This document shows positions 45,526-56,646 of a stretch of 64,000 nt of DNA, piece after piece. Under the pieces are notes generated by a model, which was not told where the DNA came from, ran no database searches, and saw nothing but the letters and a program-made list of their open reading frames with translations. The stretch comes from Mycolicibacterium tusciae JS617 (GTDB taxonomy: Bacteria; Actinomycetota; Actinomycetes; Mycobacteriales; Mycobacteriaceae), in NCBI RefSeq assembly GCF_000243415.2, contig NZ_KI912270.1, positions 3,038,001-3,102,000 of the forward strand, written 5' to 3'. The first letter of the stretch is position 1. Every line of letters starts with the position of its first letter. A program made the translations under genes and the position numbers.

Positions 45526-46995
45526 TCAGTACGCGCCACCGCGCCCGAAGACCGCATTCGGTGTCTGCGCAATGATCCGCAAATCCCACCTCAGCGACCA
45601 CGACCGGACGTACACCGAATCAAGGTGCTGAAGGTCGGCGTAGGTCAGGTCGCTACGACCGCAGACCTGCCACAGTCCGGTGATTCCCGGATTGACGTCG
45701 AGGCGGGCCAGCGCGGCACCATCGAGACGGTGCGACTCCTCGGTGGGTAGCGGCCGGGGACCAACCAAGGACATCTCGCCTCGAACAACATTGATGAGCT
45801 GAGGCAATTCGTCGATGCTCGTCTTGCGGATGAATGCTCCTACCCGCGTGACTCGTGGGTCTTGAGCCATCTTGAATATCGGTCCATCGACCTCGTTTAG
45901 CTGCGCGACCATGTCGCGCTGCTGCCAGGCGTCAGCGGTCATCGAGCGGAACTTGAAGATTCGGAATGGTTTGCCGGCCCGGCCAATCCGCTCCTGCCGG
46001 AAGAACACTCGCCCACGGGTGTCTAACTTGATCGCGAGCGCGGTAAGCAGCAACACCGGGGCTGCGCCCACCAGCGCACACGTTGCGAGCGTGACGTCCA
46101 TGAGCCGCTTGATGAAACGCTCGCTGGTCGACATCGACACAGTCGGCATATGCATCAGAGTGATGCCATGTAGCTCCTCTGCCTCCGTGCGCCAGTTGTG
46201 CAGCTCGAAATAGCGCGGGATCTCGGACACCGGCACCTGACCCTCGAGCTTGCGCAGCGCTTCGAGCACGATGGCGTCGCTTGTATTCGGGAAAGCAACA
46301 ATGACTCGGTCAATTCCATTGGCGGCGCAGATGTCGGGAAGATCGCCAAGTCCGCCGAGGAAGTTCGCACCTGGTGTGACATTGTCGTCGACATGACCGA
46401 CGACAAGGGTATCGGGGCACCTCTGTAGCCTCGATGTCAATCGCTCGGAGATTGGTCCAGTTCCGATCACCAGGATGCGGGTCACGGTCGGGTCGAACAT
46501 CCGGACGATCAGTCGACGGCCGAATGGCACCAACGCAATCGCCGGCACTGTCATAGCGACCGCAGCGGTCAACGTCAGTCCTCTACCACCGCTGGCGATT
46601 AACGCGTCAGCGGCAAGTGCCATCAGGGCGGCAGTGGGTAGGCAGCGCGCGATCACCATCGGTCGCCACCACCCGCTGGGGCGCAGGCACGACGCGGGTC
46701 GGCGATACAGGCCGTGCAGGTGTAACGCGACCGCCATCGCGACGGCGGTCACAACGACGCTTCGGACGCCGAGATCACCGGCGCGCACCGGGCTGACGAG
46801 GCTGAGTAATACCGCGCCGAGCACGGCGGAAGCCGTCAGCGTCAGCACATCCGAGAGCTGCAGGAGATAGCGGGATCGACGCCCGAGCCTCGGCGCCATC
46901 GGGTGCGATCTGCTCTCGGCTCTCAATGACCCCGACGCAGGGCCAGCGGTCTTTGCCGTCGAGCTCGCCCTCGGCGGTGTCGCTTCGATGGTCAT
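45526..46995 (-). CDS. undecaprenyl-phosphate sugar-1-phosphate transferase (WbaP-like)
   Basis: 489 residues from the ATG at 46995, preceded by a strong GGGGGG Shine-Dalgarno. Four or five N-terminal membrane segments (about 45-160), a Rossmann-like middle part (ILVIGTGPISERL, about 180), and the C-terminal sugar transferase domain: a membrane hairpin (about 300-325), FKFRSMTADAW, KTSIDELPQLINVVRGEMS and SLVGPRP. It moves a sugar-1-phosphate from a UDP-sugar to polyprenyl phosphate, starting each repeat unit. Probable first step for this locus; it lies right of the nested IS21 element and left of the UDP-sugar fusion gene. Confidence 0.93.
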   Translation of the reverse strand: MTIEATPPRASSTAKTAGPASGSLRAESRSHPMAPRLGRRSRYLLQLSDVLTLTASAVLGAVLLSLVSPVRAGDLGVRSVVVTAVAMAVALHLHGLYRRPASCLRPSGWWRPMVIARCLPTAALMALAADALIASGGRGLTLTAAVAMTVPAIALVPFGRRLIVRMFDPTVTRILVIGTGPISERLTSRLQRCPDTLVVGHVDDNVTPGANFLGGLGDLPDICAANGIDRVIVAFPNTSDAIVLEALRKLEGQVPVSEIPRYFELHNWRTEAEELHGITLMHMPTVSMSTSERFIKRLMDVTLATCALVGAAPVLLLTALAIKLDTRGRVFFRQERIGRAGKPFRIFKFRSMTADAWQQRDMVAQLNEVDGPIFKMAQDPRVTRVGAFIRKTSIDELPQLINVVRGEMSLVGPRPLPTEESHRLDGAALARLDVNPGITGLWQVCGRSDLTYADLQHLDSVYVRSWSLRWDLRIIAQTPNAVFGRGGAY

Positions 46996-47042
46996 TCTGT
47001 TGCCCCCCAGTGATTCATTCTTCCCCCAAGCGATGACGCGCA

Positions 47043-49364
47043 TTACCAGCCGATTCCAACCAGCCGCAGGCCAGACCCCACAAAACTGGCCTCCGGCAGA
47101 CAATTACGACCGTCCAAGACGAGATTGCCGCGCATAACACGACTCAGCACATCAACCTCGATGAGACGGAACTCCGGCCACTCCGTTGTCACGACAACCG
47201 CGTCCGCCCTGTCGGCCGCGTCATACACATCGCGTGTCAGCCGTATCGCCTTGAATTCGTCGGGCAACGACTTTACGACCGGATCGAAGGCGGTCACCAC
47301 CGCACCGGCGGCCAACAGCCGACGCGCAATATCCAGAGCCGGCGCATCGCGAAGGTCATCGGTCCCAGGCTTGAACGTCAAGCCCAACAACGCGATTCGG
47401 CGGCCCTTGAGTATGTGGAGTTCTCGCTGGAGCTTGCGCACCGCGCTTGCCCGCTGGTTCTTGTTGATCTCGACGGTCGCCTGCAGCATCGATGGCGTAT
47501 AACCGTATTCCTGGCCGGTCGCGATCAACGCCGCGACGTCCTTGCCGAAGCACGAACCACCCCATCCGACACCAGGATTCAAGAATGCGTTGCCGACACG
47601 GTGGTCGGCACCAATGGCGGGGAGTACCTGGCGAACGTCGGCGCCGAACAGCTCACACATCTGCGCGATCTCGTTCGCGAAGCTGATCTTCGTGGCCAGG
47701 AACGCGTTCGCCGCGTACTTGATCATTTCCGCGGAGGCAAGCTCCGTCGTGATCAGCGATGGGTGAATGGTGCGTCGACCGCCGTCGAAGGACTGATCGA
47801 GGACCGGCTGGTAAAGTTCTGTCACGCGTTTGACATCAGATGCGTTGCCGCCCAGGACGATCCGGTCCGGATACAGGAAGTCGTCGATGGCACAGCCTTC
47901 GCGAAGGAATTCCGGGTTTGACACCACTTGGAACGTCAGGTTGCGATTTCCCTCGAGTGCATCTTCCAGAATCGTGCGGGTCCAGTTGCCCGAGCCGACG
48001 GGCACTGTCGACTTGTTCACGATGACAGCCTCGGGCAGCAGATAAGTGGCCAACGACTGGATTGCGCTCTCCAGCTGAGTGAGATCTGGTGATCCGTCGG
48101 GTCCCGGCGGAGTACCGACGCAGAGGAAGACGTATTCCGCATCAACGAGTGCTTCGGCGGGGTTGTCTGTGAACTGCAGCCGGCCAGTCGACATCGTCGA
48201 CTTCAGCAGGTCGGGCAGGCCCGGCTCATGGAAAGGCGCCTGTCCGTTGTTGAGCTGTCCGGCACGCGCCGAATCAGTGTCGAGTCCAATTACTGAGTGG
48301 CCGAGGAAAGCCAAGCAGGTGGATGTGACGGCTCCGACGTAGCCGGTACCGATGACCGCCACCTTATGCCGACGCGACTCTGGCTCACTGCTGATCTCGA
48401 TCCGTGCCGGCGCAAGCTGCGGCACCCCCTCTGCACGGTCGCGGAACCAGGCGATCGTTACCAGCAGACCCGCACGCACATCGACTTTCGGTTCCCACCG
48501 CAGTTCTGTGCTCGCGAGCGTGATATCGGGCTGACGCTGGGACGGATCATCTTGGGCACGTTCGATGAACTCCACCGGAGACTCCGACCCAGTGAGCTCA
48601 CGGACAAGATGCGCGAGCTCCAAGATCGTCATCTCATTGGGGTTGCCGATATTGACCGGGCCCGAAAGGTCCGAGAACAGCAGCCGCAGCGCCCCGTCGA
48701 CCAGGTCGTCAACGTGGCACACAGACCGCGTCTGGCTGCCGTCACCCTGAACCGTGATCGCAGAACCGGACAACGCCTGACTGATGAAGTTCGGGATCGC
48801 GCGGCCGTCGTTCGGACGCATTCTGGGGCCGTACGTGTTGAAAATCCGCATGATCGCGGTGTTGACGCGGTGCTTGGTCCGGTACGAGGTGGTTAGCGCC
48901 TCGGCGAATCGCTTCGCCTCGTCGTAGCACGCCCGGGGTCCAACTGGATTGACGTTCCCCCAGTAGCTCTCGGGCTGGGGATGTACGAGCGGATCGCCAT
49001 ACGACTCCGAGGTCGATGCCAGCAGATAGCGCGCGCCTTTGTCCTTCGCCAGCCCCAGTGTGTGCAGGGTGCCTAGCGAACCGGCTTTCATCGTCTGAAT
49101 CGGAAACTCGGCGTAATCGACCGGGGACGCCGGCGAGGCGAAGTGCAGCACATAGTCGACCGGTCCTGGAACAGAGATGTGGTCGCTGACGTCGACCTTC
49201 AGCAGGCGAAAACCCTGATGCCCTTGAAGATGGGCGATATTGTCCGCCGAACCGGTGATGAAATTATCGAGACATACGACATCGATGTCGTTTGCCAAGA
49301 GGCGCTCCGCAAGATGCGAGCCAACAAAGCCCGCGCCCCCCGTCAGGACTGCGCGACGCCGCAT
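47043..49364 (-). CDS. fused UDP-glucuronate decarboxylase and UDP-glucose 6-dehydrogenase
   Basis: 773 residues in one intact frame. Residues about 1-315 are an extended SDR of the UDP-xylose synthase type: [32 protein letters not shown], the ACYDEAKR active pair, [10 protein letters not shown]. Residues about 332-773 are UDP-glucose dehydrogenase: [31 protein letters not shown], catalytic Cys in [26 protein letters not shown]. The chain would take UDP-glucose to UDP-glucuronate and on to UDP-xylose. The two activities are normally separate proteins. It supplies uronic acid and/or xylose for the glycan. Confidence 0.92.
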   Translation of the reverse strand: MRRRAVLTGGAGFVGSHLAERLLANDIDVVCLDNFITGSADNIAHLQGHQGFRLLKVDVSDHISVPGPVDYVLHFASPASPVDYAEFPIQTMKAGSLGTLHTLGLAKDKGARYLLASTSESYGDPLVHPQPESYWGNVNPVGPRACYDEAKRFAEALTTSYRTKHRVNTAIMRIFNTYGPRMRPNDGRAIPNFISQALSGSAITVQGDGSQTRSVCHVDDLVDGALRLLFSDLSGPVNIGNPNEMTILELAHLVRELTGSESPVEFIERAQDDPSQRQPDITLASTELRWEPKVDVRAGLLVTIAWFRDRAEGVPQLAPARIEISSEPESRRHKVAVIGTGYVGAVTSTCLAFLGHSVIGLDTDSARAGQLNNGQAPFHEPGLPDLLKSTMSTGRLQFTDNPAEALVDAEYVFLCVGTPPGPDGSPDLTQLESAIQSLATYLLPEAVIVNKSTVPVGSGNWTRTILEDALEGNRNLTFQVVSNPEFLREGCAIDDFLYPDRIVLGGNASDVKRVTELYQPVLDQSFDGGRRTIHPSLITTELASAEMIKYAANAFLATKISFANEIAQMCELFGADVRQVLPAIGADHRVGNAFLNPGVGWGGSCFGKDVAALIATGQEYGYTPSMLQATVEINKNQRASAVRKLQRELHILKGRRIALLGLTFKPGTDDLRDAPALDIARRLLAAGAVVTAFDPVVKSLPDEFKAIRLTRDVYDAADRADAVVVTTEWPEFRLIEVDVLSRVMRGNLVLDGRNCLPEASFVGSGLRLVGIGW

Positions 49365-50238
49365 TCTCCCCCTCCTAGATCCCCACCCAGGTTTGATTCG
49401 AGATCACCGCGCAATTGCGTTGGTGCCATTCGAGTGGCAGCCGCGCCACGTGGTACATGAATAACGCTACCGGCGGAAGGCATCAGCGGAATCGGGTGTT
49501 TCCCTACGTTTCGGGGAAGATCGTGCCCGCTGCGGTGAGGACGGCCATCCCCCCGGAGCCTGGGTGCCCTCACTGAATCCTCCCCCTTGCTCACGTGCCG
49601 GCGAAAAAGTCGAGGCCTTTCCGCCTGAGCTGCAATCAATGCAAACGCAAAATCGTTTGCTCGGCGCCAGCTCTTCCTGGGAGTAACTCTCATTTTCCGC
49701 TAGGAGCTGACACTAGCACCGGCAGATGGCACCAGCAACCGAACCAGCAGACTATTTACGCCACCAACATTTTGCCTGCTGGCGACAACCGCTGGGGCAG
49801 AGGTACACAACTGGTTTGCCAACGTCGTGCGACGTGATTCTGTGGCTAAGCGTTATTGTCCCAGACACCGGTGGCCCTAACTCAAAGGTTTCTTAGGGTA
49901 GCCAATGTTTGCGAGAGGTCTATCGGATCCCACGTCCGGCGCCAAGTTAGCTAGACAGTCGTCTTAGCAGCGCAACGGACTCGCGGCAATCCCTCTGAGA
50001 GGAAGCCCGGCATGCCGGCGCAGGCTGCGGCAAGCAGACGCGCAACAGCCCAATTCGTCAGTTTCGACTATCTCTTCAGCGATCGCCGCCGGCGCAGTTT
50101 CAACTAACCATCGATGCAATATCGTTTCGTCGTCGACTAAATGGCCGTTTCACATCTGTGATCAGGGTGTGATTGGCCGCGTCAAAGCGCCACCGCCGGT
50201 GGTTACGGAGAGACTGGGCGACTGTAGCTCGCGGCTGA
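49365..50238. other. intergenic region between glycan locus and rplA
   Basis: About 870 bp without a supported gene. The promoter of the minus-strand fusion gene should lie near its left end, and the rplK-rplA terminator near its right end; a weak hairpin CCACC/GGTGG is at 50190-50202. Confidence 0.45.
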
Positions 50239-50946
50239 CTACGCCTCGGTGAAGTTGCGGGTGACCGCCGGGTCCACGGGGATGCCCGGACCGGTGGTCG
50301 TCGACACGACAACCTTCTTGAGATAGCGACCCTTCGACGAGGACGGCTTGGCGCGCAGCACCTCATCGAGCGCCGCACCGTAGTTCTCGGCCAGCTGCTT
50401 CTCGTCGAACGATGCCTTGCCGATCACGAAGTGCAGGTTGGCCTGCTTGTCGACACGGAAGGTGATCTTGCCGCCCTTGATGTCGGTCACGGCCTTGGCG
50501 ACATCGGGAGTCACGGTGCCGGTCTTCGGGTTTGGCATCAGGCCACGCGGACCGAGCACCCGGGCGATCTTGCCGACCTTGGCCATCTGATCCGGTGTCG
50601 CGATCGCGGCGTCGAAGTCCAGGAAGCCGCCCTGAATCTTCTCGATCAGGTCGTCGCTGCCCACCTCGTCGGCGCCTGCGGCCAACGCCGCCTCCGCCTT
50701 GTCGCCCACCGCGAACACCACGACGCGCGCGGTCTTACCGGTGCCGTTGGGCAGGTTGACGGTGCCGCGCACCATCTGGTCGGCCTTACGCGGGTCGACG
50801 CCCAGCCGGATGGCGACCTCGACGGTCGCATCCTGCTTCTTCGACGACGTCTCCTTGGCGAGGCGGACGGCCTCGATCGGGGAGTACAGGTTGTCCTTGT
50901 CGACCTTCTCGGCCGCTTCGCGATATGCCTTGCTGTTCTTGCTCAT
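50239..50946 (-). CDS. rplA: 50S ribosomal protein L1
   Basis: 235 residues, normal length. Binds 23S rRNA at the L1 stalk and its own mRNA. Family motifs: [32 protein letters not shown], and the C-terminal KGRYLKKV with TTGPGIPVD. Follows rplK by 67 bp in the usual rplK-rplA operon. Confidence 0.98.
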   Translation of the reverse strand: MSKNSKAYREAAEKVDKDNLYSPIEAVRLAKETSSKKQDATVEVAIRLGVDPRKADQMVRGTVNLPNGTGKTARVVVFAVGDKAEAALAAGADEVGSDDLIEKIQGGFLDFDAAIATPDQMAKVGKIARVLGPRGLMPNPKTGTVTPDVAKAVTDIKGGKITFRVDKQANLHFVIGKASFDEKQLAENYGAALDEVLRAKPSSSKGRYLKKVVVSTTTGPGIPVDPAVTRNFTEA

Positions 50947-51013
50947 TGGTGTCTCCTAGTTGATGAGTTGTGGTTGGCGAGCCGATGCCAGCTCTCCCAC
51001 GGGATCGGCCGAA

Positions 51014-51442
51014 CTATTCGACGGTGATCCCCATCGACCGGGCGGTGCCGGCGATGATCTTGGACGCCGCGTCGATGTCGTTGGCGTTCAGGTCTTCCTT
51101 CTTGGTCTCGGCGATCTCGCGCACCTGAGCCCAAGACACCTTGGCGACCTTGGTGGTGTGCGGTGTGCCGGAACCCTTCTGCACGCCTGCGGCCTTCAGC
51201 AGCAGCTTGGCGGCAGGCGGGGTCTTCAGCGCGAACGTGAAGCTGCGGTCCTCGTAGACGGTGATCTCCACGGGGATGACGTTGCCGCGCTGGCTTTCCG
51301 TCGCGGCGTTGTACGCCTTGCAGAACTCCATGATGTTGACGCCGTGCTGGCCGAGCGCCGGACCCACGGGCGGGGCGGGGTTGGCCTGCCCGGCCTGGAT
51401 CTGCAGCTTGATCAGCCCGACGACCTTCTTCTTCGGGGCCAT
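51014..51442 (-). CDS. rplK: 50S ribosomal protein L11
   Basis: 142 residues. N-terminal [21 protein letters not shown] and C-terminal domain with [13 protein letters not shown] that binds the GTPase-associated centre of 23S rRNA. Lies between nusG and rplA as in other mycobacteria. Confidence 0.98.
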   Translation of the reverse strand: MAPKKKVVGLIKLQIQAGQANPAPPVGPALGQHGVNIMEFCKAYNAATESQRGNVIPVEITVYEDRSFTFALKTPPAAKLLLKAAGVQKGSGTPHTTKVAKVSWAQVREIAETKKEDLNANDIDAASKIIAGTARSMGITVE

Positions 51443-51486
51443 GAGTGTTCGGTTTCCTTCTCTTTCTAATTCTTTCTAACTTGTCT

Positions 51487-52299
<813 letters not shown>

Positions 52300-52357
52300 T
52301 CAGTCCTCTCTCAATACTTCACTCGTCAGCGAATTCTCTTCTTCGCGCGAGCGCTCA

Positions 52358-52819
52358 TCAGCCGAACACCCACATGACGAGCTTGCCCACGCCCAGATCG
52401 ACTCCGCCGATCAGCGCCACCATGAACGCCAGGAAGGCCAGCACCACCAAGGTGTAGTTGACCATCTGCTTGCGGTTCGGCCAGATCACCTTGCGCAGCT
52501 CGGCGACGACCTGCTTCAGGTAGTTCCACACAAAGAGGATCGGGTTACGCGAGGGACCGTCGCCGCGCTTCTTGGCGGTTTTCTTCGCGGTGCCCGAACC
52601 GTTCTTGGTCGGGGACGCTCCGGTACCGGTCTCCAGGTCGACAGCGCTGCTGACGTCCTCGCCGCTGGACACGCGCCGCGACCGCTTGCCGCTGGGCCGG
52701 GTCGGCCGGGTTACGACCGCGCCGTTGCCGTCACCGGTATCGCCGGCGGCGCCTGCGGAGCCGTCACGATCACGCTCGTCGCTCACCGCATGCCTTTCGT
52801 CTTTGTTGGGGGACACCAT
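52358..52819 (-). CDS. secE: preprotein translocase subunit SecE
   Basis: 153 residues, longer than E. coli SecE because of a polar N-terminal stretch. The SecE signature is near the end: FVWNYLKQVVAELRKVIWPNRKQM followed by one membrane segment (LVVLAFLAFMVALIGG). Part of the SecYEG channel. 61 bp upstream of nusG. Confidence 0.97.
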   Translation of the reverse strand: MVSPNKDERHAVSDERDRDGSAGAAGDTGDGNGAVVTRPTRPSGKRSRRVSSGEDVSSAVDLETGTGASPTKNGSGTAKKTAKKRGDGPSRNPILFVWNYLKQVVAELRKVIWPNRKQMVNYTLVVLAFLAFMVALIGGVDLGVGKLVMWVFG

Positions 52820-52852
52820 CCAGTGTCCACGCTTGTCGAGTATTCAGTTGAG

Positions 52853-52925
<73 letters not shown>

Positions 52926-53072
52926 TCAGGATGGCACTACAGGCACAACCACCCGGGTCCGGGGCTCACACAATTCGCGCGCTCCCCGTTCGGTCGATCT
53001 GAAACCGACGGACAGCGCGCTGGACTGGGAAAACCCCGAGTAGCGAGTGTAGCGCGCCACCCGCGCAACGTA

Positions 53073-53600
53073 CTAATCCGCCGCCGGTCCGTTGTCCATG
53101 GCAGCGGTGCGGACGACCTGGCCCGTCTCGGGGTCCCATTTCACCCCGATCGAGTTGTCACCCTCGTGGCCCATGAGCGTCGTGAACGCCTCCATCACCA
53201 CGGTGCCGTCCTCATCGGTCAGCACGTTACGGGTAGTGACGATGTCGGCACCGAACCGCTCGTCGACCGACTCGACGTGCATCGCGCCGTTCAGCCTGTC
53301 GCCGTGCTTGATCGGCCGGTAGAACTTGAACTTCTGGTCCACCTGGACGATCTGCAAGGTTTCCAGGCCGACGTCAACGTGCTGGAAGAAATGGCGCTGA
53401 ATCATCACAGCGAAGATCGACATGAAAGTCAGCGGCGCGACCAGCCCGCCATGACCGGCGTCGGCGGCAGCCGCCTCGTCGTGGGTGGTCGGGTCGAGGG
53501 CCTTGACCGCCTTTGCGTACTGACGGATCTGCTCACGACCGACGACAAACGTGTCGGGGTACTTCCAGACCATCCCCCGGATATCGGTCTTGAGAGCCAT
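53073..53600 (-). CDS. hadC: (3R)-hydroxyacyl-ACP dehydratase subunit HadC
   Basis: 175 residues, MaoC-like hot-dog domain. HadC partners HadB in the FAS-II dehydratase that removes water from long beta-hydroxyacyl-ACP in mycolic acid synthesis. VVGREQIRQYAKAVKALDP and LQIVQVDQKFKFYRPIKHGD resemble HadA, from which it descends. Follows hadB with 3 bp between them. Confidence 0.96.
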   Translation of the reverse strand: MALKTDIRGMVWKYPDTFVVGREQIRQYAKAVKALDPTTHDEAAAADAGHGGLVAPLTFMSIFAVMIQRHFFQHVDVGLETLQIVQVDQKFKFYRPIKHGDRLNGAMHVESVDERFGADIVTTRNVLTDEDGTVVMEAFTTLMGHEGDNSIGVKWDPETGQVVRTAAMDNGPAAD

Positions 53601-53603
53601 CCG

Positions 53604-54032
53604 TCAGGCCAGCTTCGCGGTGGCGACGGCGCGGCCGAAGATCTTCTTTCCCCCCGCGGTGGCTGTCAACGCGATAGTCACCGACTTAGTCTCGGGTTCA
53701 ACGGATTTCACCCGCCCATTGAACACGATTTCGGCACCCACGCCGTCGTTGGGTACCGGGACCACGGCGGTGAACCGCACGTTGTATTCGGTGACCGCCG
53801 CGGGGTCGCCGATCCAGGACGTGACGTAACCGCCGCCCAGGCCCATGGTGAGCATCCCGTGGGCAATCGCTGTGTCCAGGCCAACCTGCTTGGCGATCTC
53901 GTCGTCCCAGTGGATGGGGTTCAGATCGCCGGACACGCCGGCGTAATTCACCAGATCGCCCCGAGTCAGTGGGATCACTTTCTCGGGAAGCTGGTCGCCC
54001 ACCTTCACCGAATCGAACTCACGCAGTGCCAT
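53604..54032 (-). CDS. hadB: (3R)-hydroxyacyl-ACP dehydratase subunit HadB
   Basis: 142 residues from the ATG at 54032, overlapping hadA. Catalytic hydratase-2 motif in YAGVSGDLNPIHWDDEIAKQ (about 30-49; Asp and His), then IAHGMLTMGLGGGYVTSW. HadB carries the active-site residues of the HadAB and HadBC complexes; HadA and HadC help bind substrate. Confidence 0.97.
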   Translation of the reverse strand: MALREFDSVKVGDQLPEKVIPLTRGDLVNYAGVSGDLNPIHWDDEIAKQVGLDTAIAHGMLTMGLGGGYVTSWIGDPAAVTEYNVRFTAVVPVPNDGVGAEIVFNGRVKSVEPETKSVTIALTATAGGKKIFGRAVATAKLA

Positions 54033-54498
54033 CGCTGAAACCCTCTTCTCCCTCTTCGCCAGTGCGACCCGCGAGGGTCGTGTAAGTCTCCTGGACAACG
54101 TCGCCTTTGTCGTTGGTGAGTACGTTCTTGGTCACGATGATGTCGGTACCGTGCGCCTGCTTGACGGAGTCGACGTACACGTCGCAGTAGAGCGTGTCGC
54201 CGGCGTGAATCGGCTTGCGGAACTTCACCACCTGGTCAACCTGGACAATCTGCATGTCGCTGATGCCGATGTTGGCCTCGGCGAAGAAGGCTGTCTGCGC
54301 CTGGTAGCCGAAAACCGAGGTGAACGTCCACGGCGCACAGATCGCGGCGTGGCCCAGTTCGGAGGCGGCGGCGTCATCGTGGAAGGCGGGGTGCTCGTTC
54401 TTCACCGCCGCGGCATACTCGCGCAGCTTCTCCCGACCGACGACGTAGCTGTCGGGGTAGCGAAAATGCATCCCGACGATCTGCTTCGACAGCGACAC
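54019..54498 (-). CDS. hadA: (3R)-hydroxyacyl-ACP dehydratase subunit HadA
   Basis: 159 residues from GTG at 54498, where the family's usual SLSKQIVGMHFRYPDSYVV begins; the ATG at 54534 adds 12 residues not expected for HadA. Hot-dog domain with ISDMQIVQVDQVVKFRKPI and a C-terminal GEEGEEGFSDGTA like M. tuberculosis HadA. Overlaps hadB by 14 bp. HadA is a target of thiacetazone and isoxyl in M. tuberculosis. Confidence 0.96.
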   Translation of the reverse strand: MSLSKQIVGMHFRYPDSYVVGREKLREYAAAVKNEHPAFHDDAAASELGHAAICAPWTFTSVFGYQAQTAFFAEANIGISDMQIVQVDQVVKFRKPIHAGDTLYCDVYVDSVKQAHGTDIIVTKNVLTNDKGDVVQETYTTLAGRTGEEGEEGFSDGTA

Positions 54499-54547
54499 AG
54501 TGGACCTATCCGTCAACCGCGGGCAAGCGCCCACGGATTGGTACGCG

Positions 54548-54715
54548 CTAGCGCGATTCCTTGTGCGCCTGGTGCTTGCCGCAGTTCGGGCAGAACTTCT
54601 TCAGCTCGAGCCGGTCGGGGTCGTTGCGACGGTTCTTCTTCGTGATGTAGTTGCGGTGCTTGCACACCTCGCACGCCAAGGTGATCTTGGGCCGTACATC
54701 TGTACTGGAGGCCAC
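54548..54715 (-). CDS. rpmG: 50S ribosomal protein L33
   Basis: 55 residues from GTG at 54715. [18 protein letters not shown] and [17 protein letters not shown]: both CxxC pairs are present, so this is the zinc-binding form. Sits directly upstream of hadA. Confidence 0.96.
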   Translation of the reverse strand: MASSTDVRPKITLACEVCKHRNYITKKNRRNDPDRLELKKFCPNCGKHQAHKESR

Positions 54716-54751
54716 TTTTCTTGTCCTTTGCCTAACTGTTCTGTCGTCTTG

Positions 54752-54825
54752 TAGCGGTGGGGGGACTCGATCCCCCGACCTCACGATTATGAGTCGTGCG
54801 CTCTAACCAGCTGAGCTACACCGCC
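54752..54825 (-). tRNA. metT: tRNA-Met (CAT)
   Basis: About 74 nt on the minus strand. GGCGGTG acceptor, D arm GCTCAGCTGGTTAGAGC, anticodon stem ACGAC/GTCGT (ACGACTCATAATCGT, CAT), T arm GGGGGATCGAGTCCCCC. The D arm resembles elongator rather than initiator tRNA-Met. Pairs with tRNA-Thr 36 bp away. Confidence 0.95.
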
Positions 54826-54861
54826 CCGATAGTCCGGTTCGGCGCACCGACCCGTCCACCG

Positions 54862-54934
54862 AGCCCCCTAACGGAATCGAACCGTTGACCTTTTCCTTAC
54901 CATGGAAACGCTCTACCGACTGAGCTAAGGGGGC
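54862..54934 (-). tRNA. thrT: tRNA-Thr (GGT)
   Basis: 73 nt on the minus strand. GCCCCCT acceptor, D arm GCTCAGTCGGTAGAGC, anticodon loop ATGGTAA (GGT), T arm AACGGTTCGATTCCGTT. Upstream of tRNA-Met in the same direction. Confidence 0.96.
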
Positions 54935-55004
54935 CTGACCCGACAATCGTGCCGTGGGCCTTAAAGAGGTTACATTCTGCGAGGTTGGCTCGCCAAACCC
55001 GGCG

Positions 55005-55415
55005 TCAACGCCCGTCGGCGCGCGCCGTGTCAAGAGTTGTCATCTCGGCGATTACGTCGAAGTCCGAGTCCTGGTGCACGACGGTTGCGTCGTGCCGTAT
55101 CGCGACGGCGGCAATCAGACAGTCGGTCATACTTCGAATGGACTTGCCGCGCCGCCTGCCGGCCCGGTAGATCTGGGCGGCAGCGCGAAAGTCGACCGCC
55201 GCGTCGAAGCTCAATGACGGCAATCCATTGACGAGACGCTCGAGCTTGGCGACTACGACGTCGTCACCGGCACCGGCGAGAATTTCCATCGCTACCGGCT
55301 CACACATCGCCACGTCCTCAGCCCTGTCGGTGAGTATCCGACGTACCTCGGCCGCCGCGGGTGTTCCGGCCGCGCGGAGGTATTCAATCCACGCCGATGT
55401 GTCTATGACTATCAT
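55005..55415 (-). CDS. vapC: VapC-like PIN-domain toxin
   Basis: 136 residues. PIN acids: [14 protein letters not shown] (Asp 5), [10 protein letters not shown] (Glu near 42), [11 protein letters not shown] (Asp near 97) and [10 protein letters not shown] (Asp near 115). Expected to be a Mg-dependent RNase that cuts tRNA or rRNA. The start overlaps the vapB stop by 4 bp. Confidence 0.93.
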   Translation of the reverse strand: MIVIDTSAWIEYLRAAGTPAAAEVRRILTDRAEDVAMCEPVAMEILAGAGDDVVVAKLERLVNGLPSLSFDAAVDFRAAAQIYRAGRRRGKSIRSMTDCLIAAVAIRHDATVVHQDSDFDVIAEMTTLDTARADGR

Positions 55416-55624
55416 GCCAGGTCAATGAGGCCGTTCGCGCGCAAGGCGTCGAGATCACCCTCCCATCCAACGCCTTCCAGGCTTTGCAGAAAGTCCGGAG
55501 TCAGCGGCTCACCGACCAATCGGCGCAACGCCAAATCGACCGCTTCTTTCTTGGTCGTCACCCCGAACCGACGCATTACCTTCTCAACGAGGGCATCGTC
55601 TAAGTCAACGTTGGTGCGCGTCAT
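55412..55624 (-). CDS. vapB: VapB-like antitoxin
   Basis: 70 residues from the ATG at 55624. Ribbon-helix-helix-type N-terminus ([20 protein letters not shown] and [15 protein letters not shown], MazE/VapB type 2), then a toxin-binding tail with W ([15 protein letters not shown]). Binds VapC and its own promoter. Confidence 0.92.
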   Translation of the reverse strand: MTRTNVDLDDALVEKVMRRFGVTTKKEAVDLALRRLVGEPLTPDFLQSLEGVGWEGDLDALRANGLIDLA

Positions 55625-55650
55625 ACACTCACTGTACACATCTGATACAC
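55624..55650 (-). promoter_or_regulatory. probable VapB operator repeats
   Basis: Three TACAC (GTGTA on the minus strand) sequences start at 55624, 55635 and 55646, exactly 11 bp apart, one helical turn. They cover the vapB start and the 41-bp gap to the divergent NYN gene. Confidence 0.45.
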
Positions 55651-55665
55651 AAGAGCGAGGTTCCG

Positions 55666-56526
55666 ATGACCGAATCCGATGCCCCGCGCGTGGCCGTCTA
55701 TCTCGATTTCGACAACATCGTCATCTCTCGGTACGACCAGATCCACGGTCGAAGCTCGTTTCAGCGCGACAAGACGGCCGGATTTCACACAAAGCCCGGC
55801 CGCCTCACCGAGGCGACCGTCGACGTCAGCGCCATCATCGACTTCGCATCCTCATTCGGCACCCTGGTGTTGACGCGGGCCTATGCCGACTGGTCGGCCG
55901 ACGTCAACGCCGAATACCAGGGTCAGCTCGTCGGCCGCGCCGTCGACCTGGTCCAGCTGTTTCCGGCTGCCGCGTACGCCAAGAACGGCGCCGACATCCG
56001 GTTGGCGGTCGACGCCGTGGAGGACATGTTCCGACTGCCGGACCTCACCCACGTCGTCATCGTCGCCGGCGACTCCGACTACATCCCGTTGGCCCAGCGC
56101 TGTAAGCGACTCGGCCGCTATGTGGTCGGCATCGGGATCACCGGTTCGATCAGCCGGTCGCTGACGGCCGCCTGCGACGAGTTCGTCACCTACGACGCGC
56201 TGCCCGGGGTGCCGGTGACCGACCCGCCCAAAAAGAAGCCCCGCAAGAAGGCGGCCGACGGCGACTCCGAACCCGACGCGCCCGACCCGCAGGCCGCCGC
56301 GACCGCACTCCTAGAGCGGGCGCTGCGGATCGGGCACGAGAAGGACGACGCCGACTGGCTGCACAACTCCGCGGTCAAGGCGCAGATGAAACGGATGGAC
56401 CCGTCGTTTTCGGAGAAGTCGCTGGGATTCCGCTCGTTCAGCGACTTCCTGCGCTCCCGCGCCGAGGTGGCCGAGCTCGACGAGAGCAGCACCACCCGTA
56501 TGGTGCGGCTCAAGGTTGCGGAATGA
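55666..56526 (+). CDS. NYN-domain protein with OST-HTH domain
   Basis: 286 residues. The N-terminal NYN (PIN-like) nuclease fold shows [12 protein letters not shown] (about 10), [23 protein letters not shown] and [22 protein letters not shown], with acids as in the LabA/PIN group. The C-terminal part (about 210-286) resembles an OST-HTH/LOTUS RNA-binding domain ([33 protein letters not shown]). Probably an RNA-processing or RNA-binding enzyme. Divergent from vapBC. Confidence 0.85.
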   Translation: MTESDAPRVAVYLDFDNIVISRYDQIHGRSSFQRDKTAGFHTKPGRLTEATVDVSAIIDFASSFGTLVLTRAYADWSADVNAEYQGQLVGRAVDLVQLFPAAAYAKNGADIRLAVDAVEDMFRLPDLTHVVIVAGDSDYIPLAQRCKRLGRYVVGIGITGSISRSLTAACDEFVTYDALPGVPVTDPPKKKPRKKAADGDSEPDAPDPQAAATALLERALRIGHEKDDADWLHNSAVKAQMKRMDPSFSEKSLGFRSFSDFLRSRAEVAELDESSTTRMVRLKVAE

Positions 56527-56646
56527 CTCCGATGTTGGGGCTAACGGCGAAATCGACATCAGGGTTGTGGATGTGGGGCACCACTTCGAATCAACAGCCC
56601 TGGTGTCAAACTCGCGCATAGGACGCGACTGAATAGTCTGAACCCC

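Noticed and set aside
50190..50202. Rho-independent terminator after rplA
   Set aside because: Stem of 5 bp with a 3-nt loop and no T-run; too weak to call.
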